Shown here: piece after piece, positions 22,140 through 33,506 of the stretch
Layout of the letters: each line of letters begins with the position of its first letter
How positions within the stretch are numbered: the stretch's first letter is position 1
NCBI GenBank assembly: GCA_021432605.1
Contig: MU271144.1
Coordinates: 1,236,606 to 1,300,605 of the forward strand
Direction: 5' to 3'
Origin: Coniochaeta sp. PMI_546
Lineage: Eukaryota; Ascomycota; Sordariomycetes; Coniochaetales; Coniochaetaceae
DNA: 64,000 nt
Notes under the pieces: generated by a model
Seen by the model: the letters and a program-made list of their open reading frames with translations, nothing else
Database searches by the model: none
Told to the model about the DNA's origin: nothing
Made by a program: the position numbers and the translations under genes

Positions 22140-24123
22140 TCAGTCCTCCCTGTGATGGGCGTTGCTGCTATGATCCGCGGAAATCGGCACGGAACTCGGT
22201 CTTGGTATCATATCACCGTCGGCAGTAAAGATGGTACTGTCCTCGACGTCCGTACTGCGCCGCAGCAGTCCCGTCTCCTCGCCGCTGTGCTCGCCGTCCT
22301 CGTCGCTGCCGCTGTTGCTCGAGGACGAGAACGCGTTGACGGCTTCGATGTGCTCGCGGTGCGCCGCCTCTTGCGCCTCCCGGCGCATCTTGGTGATCTT
22401 TATGTAGTTGTAAGCGGCGATGGATCCCAGCGTGACAAACAGGCCCGAGACGTTGATGGGCGTCAGGGTGTCGCCGAAGACGATCAGGGAGGCGGTGATG
22501 GTGACGGCCTCCTTGAAGATGCCGGCGATGGACAAGGTGACCACGGAAGTACGCTGCAGCAGCGCGAACTCGGAGGCTGTCATCAGGAAGGCGATGGTGC
22601 CGGGGAACAGTATGAGTAGTGGAGTGAGGAACGGTCCCCACGCGTCGACGAGAGTCTTGACGCCCTCGATGAGCGCGGGGAAGCCCTCCACCGGGATGGC
22701 GATGGAGATGAGGGTCAAGAACATGACGGGTGCGAGGAAGAAGATGCTAGAAAAAGGATTCGAGGTCGCCGGGTTGCGTAAAAGGAGAATCTGTGTCAGG
22801 CCCCAGCGGAAGCCGGAGAAGAATGCGGCTGAGATGACGAGGATGAAGCCGAGGAGGCTGAACTCGACTTCGCCGGCTACCATCATGATGACGCCGACGG
22901 TCATGGTTGCAATGACGCCGACCAACTTCCACGAGGGTGTCTCTAGGCGGAATATGAAAGCAAAGAGGAGAACGAATGCGAGGGCAGACGATTTACACAT
23001 CGCTGTCAAGAAGTCAGCTATTTGTCCCGACGTCCGGAGCTCTACTATACTCACTGTAGAATGTAAGTGTGATGAACTTGAGGGATGTGTTGCCCAGGCC
23101 GATGTCGAGTCCTGTGGCGGCTCCGCAAGGTCCAATTCGGGTAAGATAGAACATTTTCGTCATGAGGGGAGTGTTCTTGTCGATCTCTGTCTCGTGTCTC
23201 GACTGTCCCATATCTGACTTGTGTCCGTTGTGAGGCCGTAACGACGGTATGAAGTAGAGGACCAGAGCAGCTAGCGAGAACTGCACCAGCATATGCACCG
23301 ACGTCGTGAACATGGGGAAAGGAAAGTTGAGTTTGTTGGAATCGAACATCCATTTGTTGTACTGTTTGCGTGCGATACGTGTCAGCGTAGATCTCCTCTC
23401 CCTGTCGTGGACGCGCAAAAACAAAAGGGTGGAACTTACTATAGAGATTGATAACGAGAATAGGTACCAGAGGCCAATGAGCGTCAGGTTGACTAGCGAC
23501 TTCTTCACGACGTTCTGGTCTGCCTCCCTCTTCTCCTCCGCTGTGATAGTCTCTCTCACTATCCTCTGGTCCAACAGAGTGTTCCGCCTCTTCTTTTGCC
23601 TTTTCCGACGCTTGTCCTTGGTGGTCAGGCCTGTTTCCTCATCGTCGTGGAGGTCTTCGTCCGAAAGACTGTCGTCAGAGCGATCTTTTTGCCGTGCAGC
23701 ACGGTCATCGGTACCGCCTTCCTCTATTATCTTCGCGTCTTCCAGACCGTCAGTTTGACTCCTGATGGACTGAGTTCTCGGGCGCGAGGATCTGCCGCTG
23801 CCCGAGGCGCCGCCTAGCGGATTCATCAAGCTGCTCCGTCTGCGACGGTGGCCAGCAGGCGTTAGAGGCTCCATCTCGATGTCTGGCTGTGACGGCGGAC
23901 TCGAGGACTCCGCATCCAAGTTGTCGGCACCTCCTATGCCCCCTGAGCCTCGACCCGAGGCAGAAGGGTGAAGAGGCCGGGAAAGGGCGTCAGACGGTGA
24001 GCTCGCGTGTCCGGATAGTAATGGTGCGTCAGCGGTGTTAGCGGCGAAGTGGCTGCTTTCATGCGTCGAAGCTAAAAGGTCTGTAGGTGAAGGAGAGGAA
24101 GAAGGCGTCGCGAACGTGCCCAT
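22140..24123 (-). CDS. SLC35C2/Ymd8-like nucleotide-sugar or triose-phosphate-type transporter
   Basis: Three exons on the minus strand, 23440-24123, 23055-23361 and 22140-23002, give 617 residues. Introns are 78 and 52 nt. The joints restore FSLSISIYNKWMF and ITLTFYTMCKSS, both hallmarks of the drug/metabolite transporter clan and of the TPT family (YNKWMF in the first helix, TMCKSS mid-protein). About 210 N-terminal residues are disordered and rich in Ser and acidic residues, followed by a KDKRRKRQKKRRN basic patch. About ten membrane segments follow, then a Ser/Asp-rich cytosolic tail. Family members sit in Golgi or ER membranes; the substrate is unknown. I chose the ATG at 24123. An in-frame GTG five codons earlier is not a likely eukaryotic start. 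Confidence 0.88.
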
Positions 24124-25693
24124 TTCTGCCGTTGACACCGTTGGACCCAGCAGAGGGGGCCCATTTCATAGCGCAGACATGTTAGCGATGCGGTTTGTGC
24201 CAGGTCATCGGGCCTAGCGGGCCCTGGGGGTCGATCATGGACGTCGATGGCGCGCTCACAAGATGAGATGTGGAGCTTGTGAGACCGAAGTGAGCCGCAT
24301 GATTGGGCGATACTCCGCGCCAAGGCCCTGACCCTTGGCGACTTCTGTGTGCCACTGTACCAGGCGGTCAGCGGTCAGGGACCTGAGCAAATGGGGGAGA
24401 GTGCAGGAAAAGAAGGTTGATACCGACTGCCGGCTTTCCAGCCAACCTACACTACCCCAGAAGAGTTAAACCCCTGGGCTGGATCCGATCAGTACTGTCT
24501 CCAAGATGTACTGCATCTCCGGTCGAGTTCGGTTTGCGTCGGACTGACTTGTTTGCATTCCAGGTTCTTATGTCGTTTGTTTATACGTACCTTACATAAG
24601 GTAGTCAGGCAGCCTTTGGTCTGGAGAGGTCCAGCTACCTTTATGTGGTAAACCCGGTCATTCTCGGAGAAAGCTATTCCCTTCGCACCCTTATTCTCGA
24701 CAATGACAACGACATTCTGCATATAGATATTACCTACCTTATGTCACTTGCCTGGCCGGAGATGTTCATTATTGTAGTCTCTGCAGCTCATGCCTCCCCG
24801 AATTTGTTCTGAGCTTGACCAAATGATATCAGTAAACATAACTTGCGCTCTACCACTCACTCTCCTAAGTTTTTGCGTACAGCACTGTGGACGACGTGGA
24901 TCTTCATGTTGAGGTAGTCTCCACCACGCGCAGTTCCACCTCACGCAGTGATGTCCACACTACAGTGACGTAGATGAAATACACAGTAGGCGGCCATGAA
25001 TATGTCCAGCGTAGCTTGTCGTGCTGATAGCCATTGGTGCCAGACTGCCAGCATAGAGTGGACATATTTGCCTCATAGGAATTGATCTCAATGCCTCAGA
25101 TCTAGCTCGGACTCTATTGGACATCAATCATCGCCAATACAACACATACCATACCTAAGATTTATACCGCTACAGGCGACGCTGTCTCAACAACATTCCA
25201 CATCAGCAAACCATCGACAAGAGACTTGCATACACATTGTGAGCCGAATAGCAAATGCTTGGGGGTGCTTACTCACAGCTTGACGCTCGAAGCGAGTGAC
25301 CCTATCCATAATTATTCCCAGGACAAAAGGTATGCCGAAAACATTGGCACTGCGCTGAGCTGAGCGCCGTGCATCCCGAGGCTAGTTGGTCTGACTTCAC
25401 GCAGCTCGTGACCTCCACTCCAGCTCCGCAAACTTCGACCGTACCGTTGTGAAGGAAGCTCTCTATATACCCCTAGACCTAGACTTGTTGCATCGGTTCC
25501 GAGTCAATCTGGAGATAGGTAAGGTGTAAAGTCGGCCTAGACTTGGTGTCCACATGTAGGTTTCCTTCCACGTTAACGCTACACTATATACTAAACCCCG
25601 CTCTGCTCAACTCGAGCTTATTAAACAGCTCAAGAACATGATGCAGCAGCTCACACGCAATAGCTAGGTACCTTACCTTGCTCGTGGTTCAAC
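24124..25693. other. divergent intergenic region
   Basis: No supportable gene in about 1.57 kb. Contains several GGTAC/GTACC and TACCTTA-type short dyads (near 24,590, 24,730 and 25,667). Promoters of the transporter (minus) and GH15-like gene (plus) lie here. Confidence 0.5.
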
Positions 25694-27965
25694 ATGACCT
25701 CCCAAACATCCACTAGCACGCCAACAGGGCAGATGAGAGACCAGACCGGTGGTTATCTGCCCATTGAGAACTATGGCCTGATCGGGAACATGAGGACTTG
25801 TGCCCTCGTCGGCATGGACGGAAGCGTCGATTTCATGTGTTGGCAAGTAGCCCCTATTCATCTCATCGCCTATACACGACCCCCACTGGCTAACATCCTC
25901 TGCAGGCCTGACTTTGACTCCCCGTCGGTGTTTTGCCGGCTCCTAGACAAGGACAAGGGAGGGTACTTCAGCATACATCCGGAGTCGAACATGGCATGCA
26001 CAACTAAGCAGCAATACCTACCCTCGTCAAACATCCTCCAGACCAGATACATCCATGAGCAGGGTGTTGTTGACATTGTCGACTTCTTCCCCCGGCCCAA
26101 GCAGTCCAACATTATCCCGAAAGGAGGACCCAGGCAGAGCGCGTACCGGGAGGCTACCGCCGTGCAGGAAGAGTTAAAGCAATGGCTGGTGAGGAGAGTA
26201 GAGTGCATCCGTGGCAAGCTCTCGCTGGATGTCGAGATATTCCCGGCCTTTAACTATGCTATGGAACCCCACGTAACCACGATCGTCCAGCCTATCCACG
26301 AACCCGGGAGCCCAAACAGCAAAACCGTCACCTTCCACAGCAAAAACCTCAGGCTACAGCTGGATGTCACGATCGACAAGGGTGAAGAAGACGTCGACAC
26401 ATGTCCCTCCGTGATCTTCAAGGCGGTGAAGCGTCCGGGCATGCTGGGCGAAGGTGTCGTGGCCAGGATATTGGTCCAGGAGGGGCAGGCCATCTCGTTT
26501 GTCGTGCGAAACGATATTGAGAACCACGTTACTAACCACATAACGAGCGCCGTGCTGGACTTGCAACAACATGATACTCAGACTTACTGGTACAACTGGA
26601 TCGCCAAGAGCAAGTACAAGGGCCGATGGCGGGAGGTCGTAGCGCGTAGCTTGCTCATATTAAAGCTCATGACCTATGAACCGACAGGCGCGATCATCGC
26701 CTCGCCAACATTCTCCATCCCGGAGGATGTCGGCGGCGTAAGGTTAGTATCTCTTCCGGTAGCGCTCAACTCCAACCCCCTTATGTGAAAGACGCCGCTC
26801 AGACTAACGCCAAGACTCAAAAGAAACTGGGATTATCGCTTCTCATGGGTGCGAGACTCCAGTTTCACCATCTACATCTTCCTCCGGATGGGCTTCACGG
26901 CCGAGGCGGACGCATACATGGATTTCATCAGCCAGAGACTGATGAAGTCGCGCAGCCCCGACGGCGGGCTACCCATCATGTTTACCATTCGCGGTGAGAC
27001 GGACATACCAGAGGTAGAGCTCTCTCATCTAGAAGGCTACAAGGGGAGCAAGCCAGTCCGCATCGGCAACGGAGCCGCTTTCCACCAGCAGTTTGACATT
27101 TACGGAGAGCTGATGGACGGCATCTACCTCTACAACAAATACGGCAAGCCGATCAACTGGGATCACTGGGTCTCGATACGGAACATGCTGGACTACGTGC
27201 TCACCATCCTCGACCAGCCGGACATGTCCATCTGGGAAGTCCGCAACAACAAGCAGAACTTTGTCTACTCCAAAGTCATGCTGTGGGTCGCCTTCGACCG
27301 CGGCCTGCGGCTGGCCGAGAAGAGGAACCTGCCCTGCCCGAACAGGGTCAACTGGCTGGCCGCCCGGGACGGGCTGATGGAGCAGATCATGGAGAAGGGC
27401 TACAACAAGGAGCTGAAGTGCTTCGTGCAGAGCTACGAGAACAACACCCTGCTCGATTCCTCTATCCTCATCGCCCCGCTGGTGTTCTTCATCGCACCCA
27501 ACGACCCCAGGTTCCTGAACACGCTGGACCGCATCCTGTTGCCCCCCGAGAAGGGAGGACTGACGAGCACGGGGCTTGTGTACCGCTATGATACCGACCA
27601 CGCGGAAGACGGTATGTCCACCCGCCCCGATTCCCAAGTCCGCGGCTCCCGTCGTGAGTACATGTACTAACCGCATTACCATGACAGGCGTGGGCGGACG
27701 CGAGGGGGCCTTCAGCATGTGCACCTTCTGGCTGGTCGAGGCCATGACCCGGGCGGCGGTGTACGAGCGCAAGTACCTGGTGCGGGCCATCAACCTCTTC
27801 GAGAACATGCTCAGCTTCTCCAACCACCTGATGATGTTCTCCGAGGAGATTGCGCGCAGCGGAGAGCAGCTGGGCAACACGCCGCAGGCGTTCAGTCACC
27901 TGGCCCTCGTCAGCGCCGCCTTCAACCTGGACAGGGTGAGCGAGTCGGGGGTTTATGACAGGTAG
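25694..27965 (+). CDS. GH15-family protein, glucoamylase/trehalase-like, cytosolic type
   Basis: Four exons, 25694-25842, 25906-26742, 26824-27611 and 27688-27965, give 683 residues. The first intron is a GC-AG intron (GCAAGT donor) of 63 nt; removing it restores [12 protein letters not shown]. The N-terminus ([21 protein letters not shown]...GSVDFMCWP) is the trehalase-like N-terminal domain found with bacterial-type GH15 enzymes. The joint at 26742/26824 gives [15 protein letters not shown], the classic GH15 (alpha/alpha)6-barrel motif. Later segments ([41 protein letters not shown]) also fit. No signal peptide is seen, so it should be intracellular, unlike secreted glucoamylases. A glucoside or trehalose substrate is inferred from the family; true specificity is unknown. 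Confidence 0.88.
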
Positions 27966-28337
27966 CGTGCATGGAGCGGACAGACGAAAAACGGCTCTGA
28001 TGGACATGATGGACATGAGCACGGATGTTGGATATGGGGAAGCTTAGCATCGGACATTCACACGTAACGCGGTTCAAGGGTGTGGTTTGCTTCAAGAAGA
28101 CCTGCGAAACACTTCATTTCTCCTCTTTTGAAGATCCCTAGTACTGATCTGGGCTGTCAGCCATGACTTCCTTAGCCATTGACTCCCTCAGCGACCTCTA
28201 GACTGTGCAGGAGACAATGACCTCCGGATCCACCGACGCCCCCCGTAAATCCAAACGCCATCGCTATGCATAATGGTATTAGAACAAAAAGACCGATTAA
28301 CAAACACGCAATCGTCGGGTGGAGATAATTATTCGTC
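27966..28337. other. convergent 3' flanks
   Basis: Between the GH15-like stop and the end of the TAF3-like gene on the other strand. No further gene is seen. Confidence 0.5.
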
Positions 28338-29099
28338 TCATGCAAAGTCAGACATGTCGTGGTCAATGGTTCGGTCACCGAGAGAACTCAACCCGGAACT
28401 AGAGGGTCTCGAACCCGGCGCGCCGTCTCCGTCTCCCATATCTCCGTTCACCGCGAGGGCGTTCTTCTGCTCCGTCACGGCGCGTCTCTTCTCGGCCCAC
28501 TCCTGGATGCTGGGGACCTCGCCGCCCTCGACGAGGACGTCTCCGTGCTCGAGGCACTTTCCGAGCAGCGTCCCTGCGTATTTCAAGTCGTCGTCCGCGC
28601 GGCCGTGTTTCTGTTTTAACGCTGTTTCACTCTGGCTGTCAGTCGAAGAATCTCTGGCGCAAGAAAAGAAGAAGAAAGAGAGAAAAAAAGCCAACTCACC
28701 GTCCAGGTAATTCGTCGCATCATCGATCCCATCCAGCGCCACCCTCCGTATCTCCGCGCTCTGGTGGCTGTCGAACCAGGCGATGAACTCGTCCACGCCG
28801 CGCATGTCCTCGACGCCGTCGTACTCCTGCTCCAGCTCGGGCCGCTCGGGCAGCAGGGCGCCGACGTGCTGCAGGGCCATGCGCACGTCGACGACGGTCG
28901 GGCCGCCGCGGTCGGTGTCGAGGCCGTTGTGCGAGGCGTAGACGGCCGTCATGTGGCAGAGCTCCCAGAGGTAGCGGGCGGCGAGGTCGGTGAGGATGTC
29001 GAGGACGGCGGAGCGGGCTCCGTGGTAGCCTGTCGCGCGGAGGATCTGGAGGATGCTGGGCCGGAGGAGGGCGTGGAAGAGGGTGGTTGGGGGAGTCAT
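28338..29099 (-). CDS. histone-fold (bromodomain-associated) TFIID subunit, TAF3-like
   Basis: Two exons on the minus strand, 28700-29099 and 28338-28621, give 227 residues. The 78-nt intron has no stop in frame, so the unspliced frame is also open. Residues 5-80 form a histone fold of the Bromo_TP type: HALLRPSILQILRATGYHGA, then a helix with LTDLAARYLWELC and a third with VVDVRMALQHVGAL. A conserved ...FIAWFDSHQSAEIRR... segment follows, then a charged middle and a Ser/Gly-rich tail. This fold occurs in TAF3 and TAF8; the overall layout without a PHD finger fits fungal TAF3 best, but TAF8 cannot be excluded. Role: nuclear, TFIID assembly via TAF10 pairing. It is transcribed divergently from TAF7, another TFIID subunit, 789 bases away, which supports the assignment. 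Confidence 0.75.
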   Translation of the reverse strand: MTPPTTLFHALLRPSILQILRATGYHGARSAVLDILTDLAARYLWELCHMTAVYASHNGLDTDRGGPTVVDVRMALQHVGALLPERPELEQEYDGVEDMRGVDEFIAWFDSHQSAEIRRVALDGIDDATNYLDGELAFFLSFFFFSCARDSSTDSQSETALKQKHGRADDDLKYAGTLLGKCLEHGDVLVEGGEVPSIQEWAEKRRAVTEQKNALAVNGDMGDGDGAPGSRPSSSGLSSLGDRTIDHDMSDFA

Positions 29100-29888
29100 T
29101 TCTGGGTTAGTGTTGTGTCTGGTCCCTCTCTTGATGAGTCTGATCCTGAGCTGAAACCTTGGCCGGGCGTATGTTTTGTTTGGAAGGAGACGGCAGAACT
29201 CTAGCTATCGACTTCTCTCCCCGGTTGCAGTAGGAGCAGGCAAGGGTCGAAGTGGATTTGAAGCGATAAATTGCTGGCCCGCTCACCAGCCCATGGTAGT
29301 GGTGAGTAGTGTCGTCTCAGAGACTCTCCATAACTCGAGTAGCTTGACACTCTTTTGGGACTGTAAGGTGAGGGTTGTGGATGCGGTCTAAGCTTATTGT
29401 GCGACTGTTTCCTTGAAGTTTGATTCCAACCCGCGATGTGAACAATAATAAGGTACAGACTATAGTGGTAGTTGAGGATCGCGCTAGCGCAATAGACGCA
29501 GGGATCCACTGTTCTTCCACTAGCAGACTGTCACTGCAGCACTGCAGTTGCATCACTAACACGGATTTGATCCCCCGACTTACTTCGTACCTCTGCCGAA
29601 ACAATACTTTCCACACCTGAATCAAAAACCTTCGGTCCTACCAGACATCTTACAATAGAACCTACTCACCAGCACGTGTCTATTGACCGAAAGTTATCAA
29701 AAACGAGCCACCTTCTTCCTCGACAAACGCGACACCTTCACCCACCCCCGATGGAACAAGCTCCTCGATAACCTCCGGCTTCGTGGCGCGCCCTTCGAGC
29801 GCAAACCAGCTTCTTCGCGCACCAGACACTTACCCTAATCACGATTTCTACCGCCATCTTTCCCAGCTCTAATGACAACTTGAACAAG
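29100..29888. other. shared promoter region of two TFIID genes
   Basis: A 789-base head-to-head interval between the TAF3-like gene and TAF7. No coding sequence is supportable. Candidate bidirectional promoter. Confidence 0.55.
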
Positions 29889-31595
29889 ATGGCCAAGATA
29901 ACTCTCAAGATACCCGGCGGCGGCAGCTTCTCCGGCACCCCCATCAAGCAAGAACCCTCGACAGCAGCATCTCCACCATCTCTCTCATCCCTACCGCCGC
30001 GACTACACTCACCCGCCGCCGCCTCCGTTCCAGGCACGCCGGCCACAGAGGGCAGGCCAAAGATCAAGCTCAACGTCCGCACCTCGCTACCACCGACACC
30101 CATCGATGGCGTCCCCCCGCCCGCCGCCGTGGCCATGGCACCACCACCCGTCCCAACCATCCAGCAGCCCCAACCACCGATCAAGACCAAAGCCGGTCGG
30201 ATTATGAAGCCCTCGGCCAAGAAGCGAGCCAACGGCGACATGGACGGCGACGACGACAACAACAACACCGACGACGAGGACGCGCACCGCCGCCGCCCCG
30301 GCCCCGCGGCGGCAAACGGCGAGCCCAAGGCCAAGCGCATCAGGCTGCTCCAGACCCCCGTCACGCCCGGGGCGCCCAAGACCCCCCTCCTCAAGGTCAT
30401 CAAGTCGGCCCGGGGCATCCCGCCGCGCCCGGACGGCGACGGCTACGACTCCGAGGCCGAGGACCGCGAGCTCGACCCCGTCATCGAGGAGCAGTTCATC
30501 CTGCGCATGATGCCCGGCGAGCACTGCGACTACCTCCGGCGGTGCATCGAGGAGCGCAAGGTCGGGCTCCCCAAGAGCCAGGGCGGGGCGGACGTGGCCA
30601 TGAAGTGGGTCGACGGCGAGGGGAGGCGGTGCATGGTCACCGTGCAGGGGACGAACTACGCCGGGGTGCTGGTCGACCTGCCGACCATCACGGAGGGGAT
30701 GAAGACCTGGGACAAGAAGTCGTTTGTCAAGTCGGCCGACATCTGCCAGATGCTGCTGGTGTTCGCCCGGGTGGCCGACGAGCACGAGGCCAGGACCGTG
30801 CCGCTGCCCAGGGCCGTGGAGCACGGGTACAGGTGGCCGCACGGCCTGACGCCGCCGATGCACGACTGCATCCACCGCCGGTTCCGGAAGAGGCTGAGCA
30901 AGCTGGAGATCCAGAACAAGGAGGCCGAGGTCGAGAGGCTGCTCAGGGCTGACAAGGAGGCGATTAGCACCAAGTACGAGTTTGTCGACGAGCGTCAGCA
31001 TGCGAATGGCGACGAGGAGATGTACTACGAGGACGAGGAGGAAGAAGAGGAGGAGGAGGGAGAGGACGGCGAGGCCGATGCCGATGGCGAGCAGGAAGAG
31101 GATTACTTTGGCGATGCGGGCGCTGCGCAGCACGTCGAGGGAGGAGACGAGGCAGAGATGGAAGTCGACGAGGACCTCGAAGCCATGTTTGAGGAGGACG
31201 AACCCGGGGCCGGAGCCGAGGCCGGAGGAGCATCGGCCGCGGCCGACGGTCTGGAAGCCGCCACGCCCATGACGGCCAACGGCGCGACGCCGGCCGCGCA
31301 GCCGGACGGGGACGACGAGGGCGACAGCGAGGAGGAGGAGTCGGAGGAGGGCGAAGGGGAGGAGTTCGGCTACATGGAGGAGGGCGAGGAGGACGAGGAC
31401 GGAGAGCACGACCAGAAGGCCAGCGTGCGGAACGAGATTGCCAGCCTCGAGAAGCAGAAGGCCGGATACCAGGAACAGCTGCGGCAGAGCACGTCGGTCA
31501 TCATGAGGAAGCGCCTGGAGCAGAACATCAGGAACACGGATGCCGAGATACAGCTGAAGAAGAGGTCGATTGGCGAGGTTGAGGATGAGGACTGA
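29889..31595 (+). CDS. taf7: transcription initiation factor TFIID subunit 7 (TAF7)
   Basis: Intronless, 568 residues from ATG 29889 (an in-frame TTG nine bases upstream is rejected). Starting near residue 194 is the TAFII55 N-terminal domain: DPVIEEQFILRM, then the central segment with VLVDLPTITEGMKTWD and KSADICQMLLVF, and the YRWPHGLTPPM region. Before it lies a Pro-rich N-terminus with KITLKIPGG at the very start, and a basic KKRANGDMDGDDD stretch. After it come long Glu/Asp tracts and a C-terminal coiled coil (ASLEKQKAGYQEQLRQ... IQLKKRSIGEVE) as in TAF7 tails. Human TAF7 contacts TAF1 and restrains its activity; the fungal protein acts in the nucleus in TFIID. Length is at the long end for the family because of acidic insertions. 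Confidence 0.92.
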   Translation: MAKITLKIPGGGSFSGTPIKQEPSTAASPPSLSSLPPRLHSPAAASVPGTPATEGRPKIKLNVRTSLPPTPIDGVPPPAAVAMAPPPVPTIQQPQPPIKTKAGRIMKPSAKKRANGDMDGDDDNNNTDDEDAHRRRPGPAAANGEPKAKRIRLLQTPVTPGAPKTPLLKVIKSARGIPPRPDGDGYDSEAEDRELDPVIEEQFILRMMPGEHCDYLRRCIEERKVGLPKSQGGADVAMKWVDGEGRRCMVTVQGTNYAGVLVDLPTITEGMKTWDKKSFVKSADICQMLLVFARVADEHEARTVPLPRAVEHGYRWPHGLTPPMHDCIHRRFRKRLSKLEIQNKEAEVERLLRADKEAISTKYEFVDERQHANGDEEMYYEDEEEEEEEEGEDGEADADGEQEEDYFGDAGAAQHVEGGDEAEMEVDEDLEAMFEEDEPGAGAEAGGASAAADGLEAATPMTANGATPAAQPDGDDEGDSEEEESEEGEGEEFGYMEEGEEDEDGEHDQKASVRNEIASLEKQKAGYQEQLRQSTSVIMRKRLEQNIRNTDAEIQLKKRSIGEVEDED

Positions 31596-31960
31596 AAATG
31601 CTGTCTGTGGTTAGACAAGGATCGTTTTGCATGGCGTTGATTGGGGGGGGGGAGGGTTTCCGAAATTGGGCGGCCGCTGAAGTCGGCGAGCACATGGAGA
31701 TTATATGGGAGTGCTGTTTTGATTCGAACGGACAGCACACTGGACACGTTATCGAGCGTGTTGGATAGGACAGTCCGAAGAACCGGAGCATAGCTATTTG
31801 GTTCTAATAGGCATTTCCTCAGATCCCATACGGTATCTGGAAGCCTGAATTTGATACAATAGTATACACACAAGATGCCGCCTCCCTCCCCATACATGTG
31901 CTTTGATTGGTGTACAACTCTCCTCCTAAGGAAACCCCAGATAACGCTCTGTCAATAAAC
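31596..31960. other. convergent 3' flanks of TAF7 and mL54
   Basis: UTR-like sequence with a G-run near 31,645. No gene is seen. Confidence 0.5.
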
Positions 31961-32667
31961 CTACATCGACTTGAGGTAGTTGGTCTCCTTGATCTTGGCC
32001 TTCCTCTCCTTCCGCATCGCCTTGCGCAGCTCTTCTCTCTTGGCAGACGCCTCCAGCGCGTCCTTGACGTCGCCGTTCTCCTTGGCCGGCAAGTTGATCG
32101 ACTGCTGCGACAGTGGTATCTTTGGTGCCAGGGCCGACAGGTCTCCCGTCTTCATGATCCTCTCTTCGAGCTGGCGCTGGCGCTTGGCAGCTAGTCGTCT
32201 TTGCTTCTTGGATTTGGCTAGGAGAGTGATACAAGATTAGACCACGCTCAGAGCAAAGTTGCGTTGTTAGAGAGGGCGAGAGAGAGGGACTCACAGAACT
32301 CGTCGCCCGCGTCATCTTCCGCAGCGTCGGAATCCTTCTTCTGCACCTCGAGACAATCCCATAGCCACTCCGGGTACTCTTCGTCGGCCAGCGCGACCGG
32401 GTCGGTCTTGCCCTTGATGTAGTTCAGTCCGTTGAGCGGCGTCCCGGCCTGACATATCGACCGAGAGGGCTTCTTCTCGCCAGCGGCCGCAGGGTCTTCG
32501 CCTGTCGGGGTGCTGAGCTCGGGCATGGGTGGTGCGGCTCGTTGCGCCGCTGCGGCTGCGGCATTGCGGAAGGGTATGCTCGTCGTGAACGACCGCAGCG
32601 GAATGGATGCTGGTTGCCTCGCTACTATGGAAGAGGCTACCCTCCGGAAACATGTCCTGCAAATCAT
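31961..32667 (-). CDS. mitochondrial large-subunit ribosomal protein mL54 (MRPL37-type)
   Basis: Two exons on the minus strand, 32295-32667 and 31961-32217, join across a 77-nt GTGAGT...CCTAG intron to give 209 residues. The N-terminus is an Arg-rich, acid-free mitochondrial targeting sequence (MICRTCFRRVASSIVARQP). The core contains the mL54 family signature GLNYIKGKTDPVALADEEYPEWLW followed by L-x-x-KKDSD. After the joint, SKSKKQRRLAAKRQR and a charged KAMRKERKAKIKETNYLKSM tail follow. It should be part of the 54S mitoribosome in the matrix. Alanine-rich linkers before the core are common in fungi. The neighbouring gene on the same strand also encodes a mitochondrial protein. Confidence 0.9.
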
Positions 32668-33112
32668 CCTTGCTTGCTGTGGTTTGAGGTCGCGGCCTCG
32701 AGGTGTAGGACGGGGGGATGTCGTGTGTTAAATTGATGGTTTAAGATCCGCATCCAAGCTAGAAAATTTCTATGGGTGCCGGAAGATACCACTTTGGCAC
32801 TTTTTATATCGAGCTCCGGTCATCATGCAACAAATCTGGACATAACTTAACATTGAGGATTAAGGTAGAGCTCCTCGTCAGGCGGGAACAAATACTGTGC
32901 TGTTTTACAAGGCTCGATTGTGGATTTATGTACAGTGAGAGCTCTCGTGCATTGCACGTCCAGGCATTTCAATCTCGTTCTGCGTTACACCCTCCATCCG
33001 CCCTGCAACGCCCATTCCCAGCGCCTTTGGTCACAATGACCACGCCATTGAGTCTGTCTCCGCAGTATCTAAAGAACGCACCTCCCCTACACAGATGGAC
33101 TCTTCGAAGGAC
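32668..33112. other. spacer between mL54 and complex I subunit genes
   Basis: About 445 bases with the mL54 promoter and the 3' flank of the complex I gene. Nothing else seen. Confidence 0.5.
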
Positions 33113-33506
33113 TTATTGTTGCTTGTCGTAGTAATTCTGTTGCTCGCCAAGATAGCCCTTGACCCGGTGGTCCTTGAGAAGCTGTAGATATCGCTCTGTA
33201 CATACAGTCAGTATACACATACCTCTCTGTCTAGGCCGCAGCCAATTGGCATGATGCAGGCGGCATCGGGGGGCACTGACCTCGTAGATGGCCGCACTTC
33301 TCCAGATGGTTGACTCCCTCCCGGTAATAGCATTTGCTCAGCTCCTCCCGCACCAGGCGTCCCATCATGACTTTGACCCATTGCTCCCTGACAATCGCAT
33401 CCTGGGCCTGCTTCAGCCGCTTGTTGTCATCGTAGTCGACGCCATCGAACGTCGGAGGCACTGTCGGCTTCTTCGCGAGGAAGGCGGCGGACTCTGGTGT
33501 GGGCAT
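33113..33506 (-). CDS. NADH dehydrogenase (complex I) 12 kDa/NDUFB10-type subunit
   Basis: Two exons on the minus strand, 33281-33506 and 33113-33195, are joined by an 85-nt intron into 102 residues. Without splicing the frame ends in an artificial Pro/Cys-rich tail. With splicing the C-terminus becomes HLRERYLQLLKDHRVKGYLG followed by an EQQNYYDKQQ end, which is characteristic of the family. The core has the REQWVKVMMGRLVREELSKCYYREG stretch (in two parts) and a second cysteine in LEKCG, positions typical for intermembrane-space subunits with disulfides. Accessory membrane-arm subunit of complex I. No cleavable presequence is expected, in line with the short N-terminus MPTPESAAFLAKKPTVPP. 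Confidence 0.88.

Noticed and set aside
30087-31409. 440-codon antisense ORF over TAF7
   Set aside because: Leu/Val/His-rich shadow of the Glu/Asp codons of TAF7; no domain.
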